64,000 bases of DNA from Psococerastis gibbosa (taxonomy: Eukaryota; Arthropoda; Insecta; Psocodea; Psocidae): positions 32,077,419-32,141,418 of the forward strand of contig OZ020486.1 in NCBI GenBank assembly GCA_963971405.1, in the 5' to 3' direction. Numbering within the stretch: the first letter of the stretch is position 1; each line of letters starts with the position of its first letter. Below are positions 60,622 through 64,000 of this stretch, in pieces. Below the pieces are notes generated by a model. The model was given only the letters and a program-made list of their open reading frames with translations, did no database searches and was not told where the DNA came from. The translations under genes and the position numbers were made by a program.

Positions 60622-61439
60622 TAAACGATAAACTTCCACTACCTTTGGGTATGCCCAAAAACTATGAGTATCATCTACTAAGTTAAGTAAAGTAAGGAGA
60701 CTATGAGGAATGTTACGCCAATACAACACATAATTAATTCAAAGCATCCAGTTACGGCACTGATCGTTGAAATTTGTTATTGCCGGTGCGTGCAATACGT
60801 ACAGGCATTCATGAACGCAAACTGCTGACAGTACCGCCACCTGCTGACGCAGCTTCACCGTAATTTGACCGCTGAGTGCCTGCTCATTTCGACAGAATAC
60901 TTAGGCAGTGTTTAACTTATGGGGGCTCTCATTCTTCGTCTAATTGTTCAGCTGATTACATTCCTCTGTCAGCTTCTAAGAACTGATGAGAGCTGTTTAC
61001 GTCTAGACAAGTGTGCACAGTGCATGGTAATTAATTATTATAATAATATAATGCTGGTCTATACTTTGGGCCTGACAAATGTTACAATAATAAGCTTCTC
61101 CATTTCACATTGTGTTTCATTTAGATCAACGCTTATTATTACCGATATTTTCCTTATTAGAAAAAGCTGTCTTGCCGGGTTAGAAATTTTAAGTAAACTC
61201 TGCATAGTGCATCTACTAAATTTTAGGCTACTTACAGATACAATGTATAGCCTATGGTCCTATGTGGCTACAGCAACATATTATTTATTTTTTGGATAAT
61301 ATTTAAGACAAGAATCGTTAAGGAATGTTCGATAGACCAAAAATTATTTTGTGTTCGAAACCAAATCTATCTTTGAGAAAGCAACATATTCGGTTTTGTT
61401 ATTCTGTGTAACACCTCAAACATACCTCAAATAAGAAAG

Positions 61440-61930
61440 TCGGCCTATCGTAAGAAAGGTTCAGATGAAAAATTATTTTTTAGTCATTTTTCATACAAAT
61501 TGAGTCTTATTAATTTTTTTCCCAGAACCAAACTGGCCAACTACTAAGGGACAAGCGACCTATTGCCCTATTGGGTTTTGTGAACATTATTAATTAATGA
61601 CTACATACAATAGCCTATGTGAATTTAAAAAAAAATAGTTGGAGCTGTTTTTGAGAAATACTTTTTTAGGTTTTTTTTGAGTTTTTTATGGGTAAGCCCC
61701 AAAAATTGAGTTAACCCATAATAAAATAAATGGTGCCGAGGTATGATTTTTGTGAACCTTCAAGAAAATAACAATCAATACGTAGGCTTTCTATAAATTA
61801 ACCACTCACACTCCCAACATCTGCTGATAAATATAGTAATTAGATTAGAATAGACAGTCGTAAAAACCACTTTTTTGGCTCCTGGGACCTTAATACGAGT
61901 AGGCTAAATCAAAAGAAAGGAAAGCAAAAA
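61440..61930 (+). repeat. Copy of the window-start LINE-tail-like repeat
   Basis: It shares with 1-545 the order 'gaaaaattattttttagtca', 'agggacaagcgacc', 'gtttttgagaaata', 'gaggtatga.ttttgtgaac' and AAAACCACTTTTTTGG. It is diverged. Confidence 0.65.
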
Positions 61931-64000
61931 TTATTATACTGTAAACTCTAAGCAAATACAGTACAATATACTGTTACTGTAGGCCTGATATAAGGTCATA
62001 CGGAGAATAAAGTGAATTGTATGATTCGAATAAAATCAGTGACCACTAGGGTACTAACGTGCTGTTGAGCAGAAAGCCTCTGATATGAACCAGAGGGGGT
62101 GAGGGAAGAGGGGATGAAGGGGAAGGGTTCAGGGTAATTTTTCCGCAACACTGATCACCACCAACCCCTAACAACTTACACACTGATTCAGCGCCTAAAA
62201 CATAAATCCGCGATTCAAACCCGTAAATTATAACACATTTTAATTATTAGTGTCATTTTGAATCATAAAAAGATTTGTTGCTCCATTCAAATTTAATTTG
62301 GTAGTGTAATCGTTTAAAGTTGCATGGTTCCGCATGTACTCTTTACCGCAAGGGTTCGTTTGGTTATTCTATAAGCTATAACTTTTAAATGCAGCCATGA
62401 GTAACGTTAATGGAGGCAAAGAGCGAAAAATAATGGAGCTCTCCTAGAGTACCTATACAGTGCTAATTTTTTACTTGCAAATTATGGATTTTTCATTACT
62501 CGTGCGGTCGTGCCTGAACGTGTTTGTGTCACGCTTGCGCCCAGTGGCGGTCACCTCCAACAATTTGAAAAAGGCGGCAAAATGAAAACTTTCAACATGA
62601 AATATGAAAAGTTTTATTGTTATACATCTTTAATGGTTTTGTATGTATTGTCCGGAAAAATGAAATCAGTTACTTAAATCAAATACGGTATCGTATTGTT
62701 TTTATTCTCAGTTTATACCTGAGGCGGCATTTTGAGGGATGACCCTCCCCAAAATAAAAAGCTGTGTCCGCCACTGCTTGCGCCTGTTAAATTCTTACAT
62801 TATATCAATGGTAAACATGTCTCAGCTTGTACGTTGTCGGAATTATTGGGTTGGCACTGAGGACGTGTAAGCTACACCCTCAAATAGGTACATATGTCGC
62901 AAAGGACGCCACATTAAATTACCTTGGCTAATGGCGCATACGGCTTACTACACGTCATTAATCGATTTCCTGCCAATAGTGTAGAAATTTGCCCCACTTT
63001 CTCCTACCAGTTTGTCAGCAGCCAAAATTCACGGGAAATAACACCAATTATGGCCGAAAAATCAGTGAGGTATGGGCAATAGGCAAAGCAAGGTTCATGA
63101 GCCACAAAAGTAGGCATTCGTTTATAAGAAGCCCATCAAAAAATAAAAAAATAAAAATGTATTTTTCATCATGTGATGTTGAAAGTGAGAAATGACCGCT
63201 TTCGTCTATAGGGTTCATGGGTCCAAGCTTCCAAGGAGCTAGGTAGAACGATTCCTCCTATTACAGTTAGCTATATGTGGAGGAAATATACAGTACATGT
63301 ATGTAAATACAATACATTGAGAACTGAATTGAGGGCGGAATCAGTGATTATGGTGGTAGTGAAAGGGGAAAGCTGATTGGATGGAAGGAAGCTGTAATGA
63401 TTTTATTTTAATTGCTGATGATGATGATGACAATGGGGCTTTAATTGTGAGAACCACAGCGCGGTTACACTCATCAGAGTTTCCCTTCTGCGACGGTTTC
63501 ACGTTCCTCTCCTTTCTTCCAGCTTGTTGCGTTATGGAATACTGTGCCTATAGTTGTTAAATTATTCAATGAGGCCCTGTAGGGACAGTTTTGGTCACTA
63601 CGTTCGCTGACGACAAACCGATATCCATATTATTCAAAATGGCCGCCGTTTGCATGTGAAAACTAAGCTTTTAGCATCTAATTAATTCTTATAATTATTT
63701 TTACTATGCCTGGAGCTTATTTCGCTGCATATAATTTAATATATATATATTCTCCATGATTTATAGAAAAATATCACTTTAAAATAATTTTAAAATATTA
63801 TTGAGGCTTATGGAAAAATCAACGCTTTGTCATTGCAACTGGTGCTGCCAACTACAAAATGACGTCACAAATGAATCTCGTTATATTAGATCTAGCCTAC
63901 CATGGACTGCATACAAGTATACTAAATTCCAAATGAAGGTCCATTATCACCGAAGTATCAGTGAAATCAGCTAGGGAAACTGATCTCCAGCAGATCTGCA
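61931..64000. other. Gene-free right end
   Basis: No gene was recognised. A sequence TCAAAATGGCCGCCGTTTGC at about 63637-63656 matches the YY1-like motif found near the gene starts in this window and might mark a promoter of a gene beyond the edge, but nothing confirms it. Confidence 0.35.

Noticed and set aside
60919-61299. 126-codon hydrophobic open frame on the plus strand
   Set aside because: AT-rich low-complexity composition, no family resemblance, no splice or promoter context; looks like a chance frame.

Overview
This is nuclear DNA from an intron-rich animal, most likely an arthropod. The evidence is multi-exon genes with GT-AG introns, conserved metazoan housekeeping genes, Tc1, hAT and Penelope-type transposons, tRNA-derived SINEs, and no operons. 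I cannot fix the order or species from sequence alone.

Six genes can be read with confidence. On the minus strand near the left end is RpL41 (7064-8629), a 25-residue ribosomal protein split 4 + 21 residues over two tiny exons. Diverging from it on the plus strand is a DHX16/Prp2 spliceosomal DEAH helicase (8930-24375, 14 exons found, N-terminal exon not found), followed 0.9 kb downstream by the tRNA-His guanylyltransferase THG1 (25300-27326) with an unusual Thr/Gln repeat tail. The right half carries three minus-strand genes: V-ATPase subunit d (VhaAC39/ATP6V0D, 29744-35444, 7 exons, complete), an NHA/SLC9B-type Na+/H+ antiporter (36347-43650, 7 exons, complete) and the meiotic double-strand-break protein SPO11 (45246-49373, 6 exons, complete). 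Exon phases were checked at every junction and each gene gives an uninterrupted reading frame. These neighbours do not form a pathway.

Nearly everything else is transposon-derived. The window holds a broken Tc1 element; several hAT miniature elements, some with perfect 8-bp target duplications and long G/C homopolymer runs; a TTAA-target MITE family; a GGCGG-ended, TAA-target MITE family sharing a core GGTAGCAGACA motif; SINEs; LINE fragments; and Penelope-like fragments with two hammerhead-ribozyme motifs. There is also a fold-back family whose arms look like tRNAs (five copies, all in introns) and a ~2.3 kb near-perfect palindrome in a DHX16 intron. Several elements are nested in one another, which gives relative insertion ages.

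From 49.4 kb to the end I see no complete gene, only two possible THAP-domain first exons and repeats.
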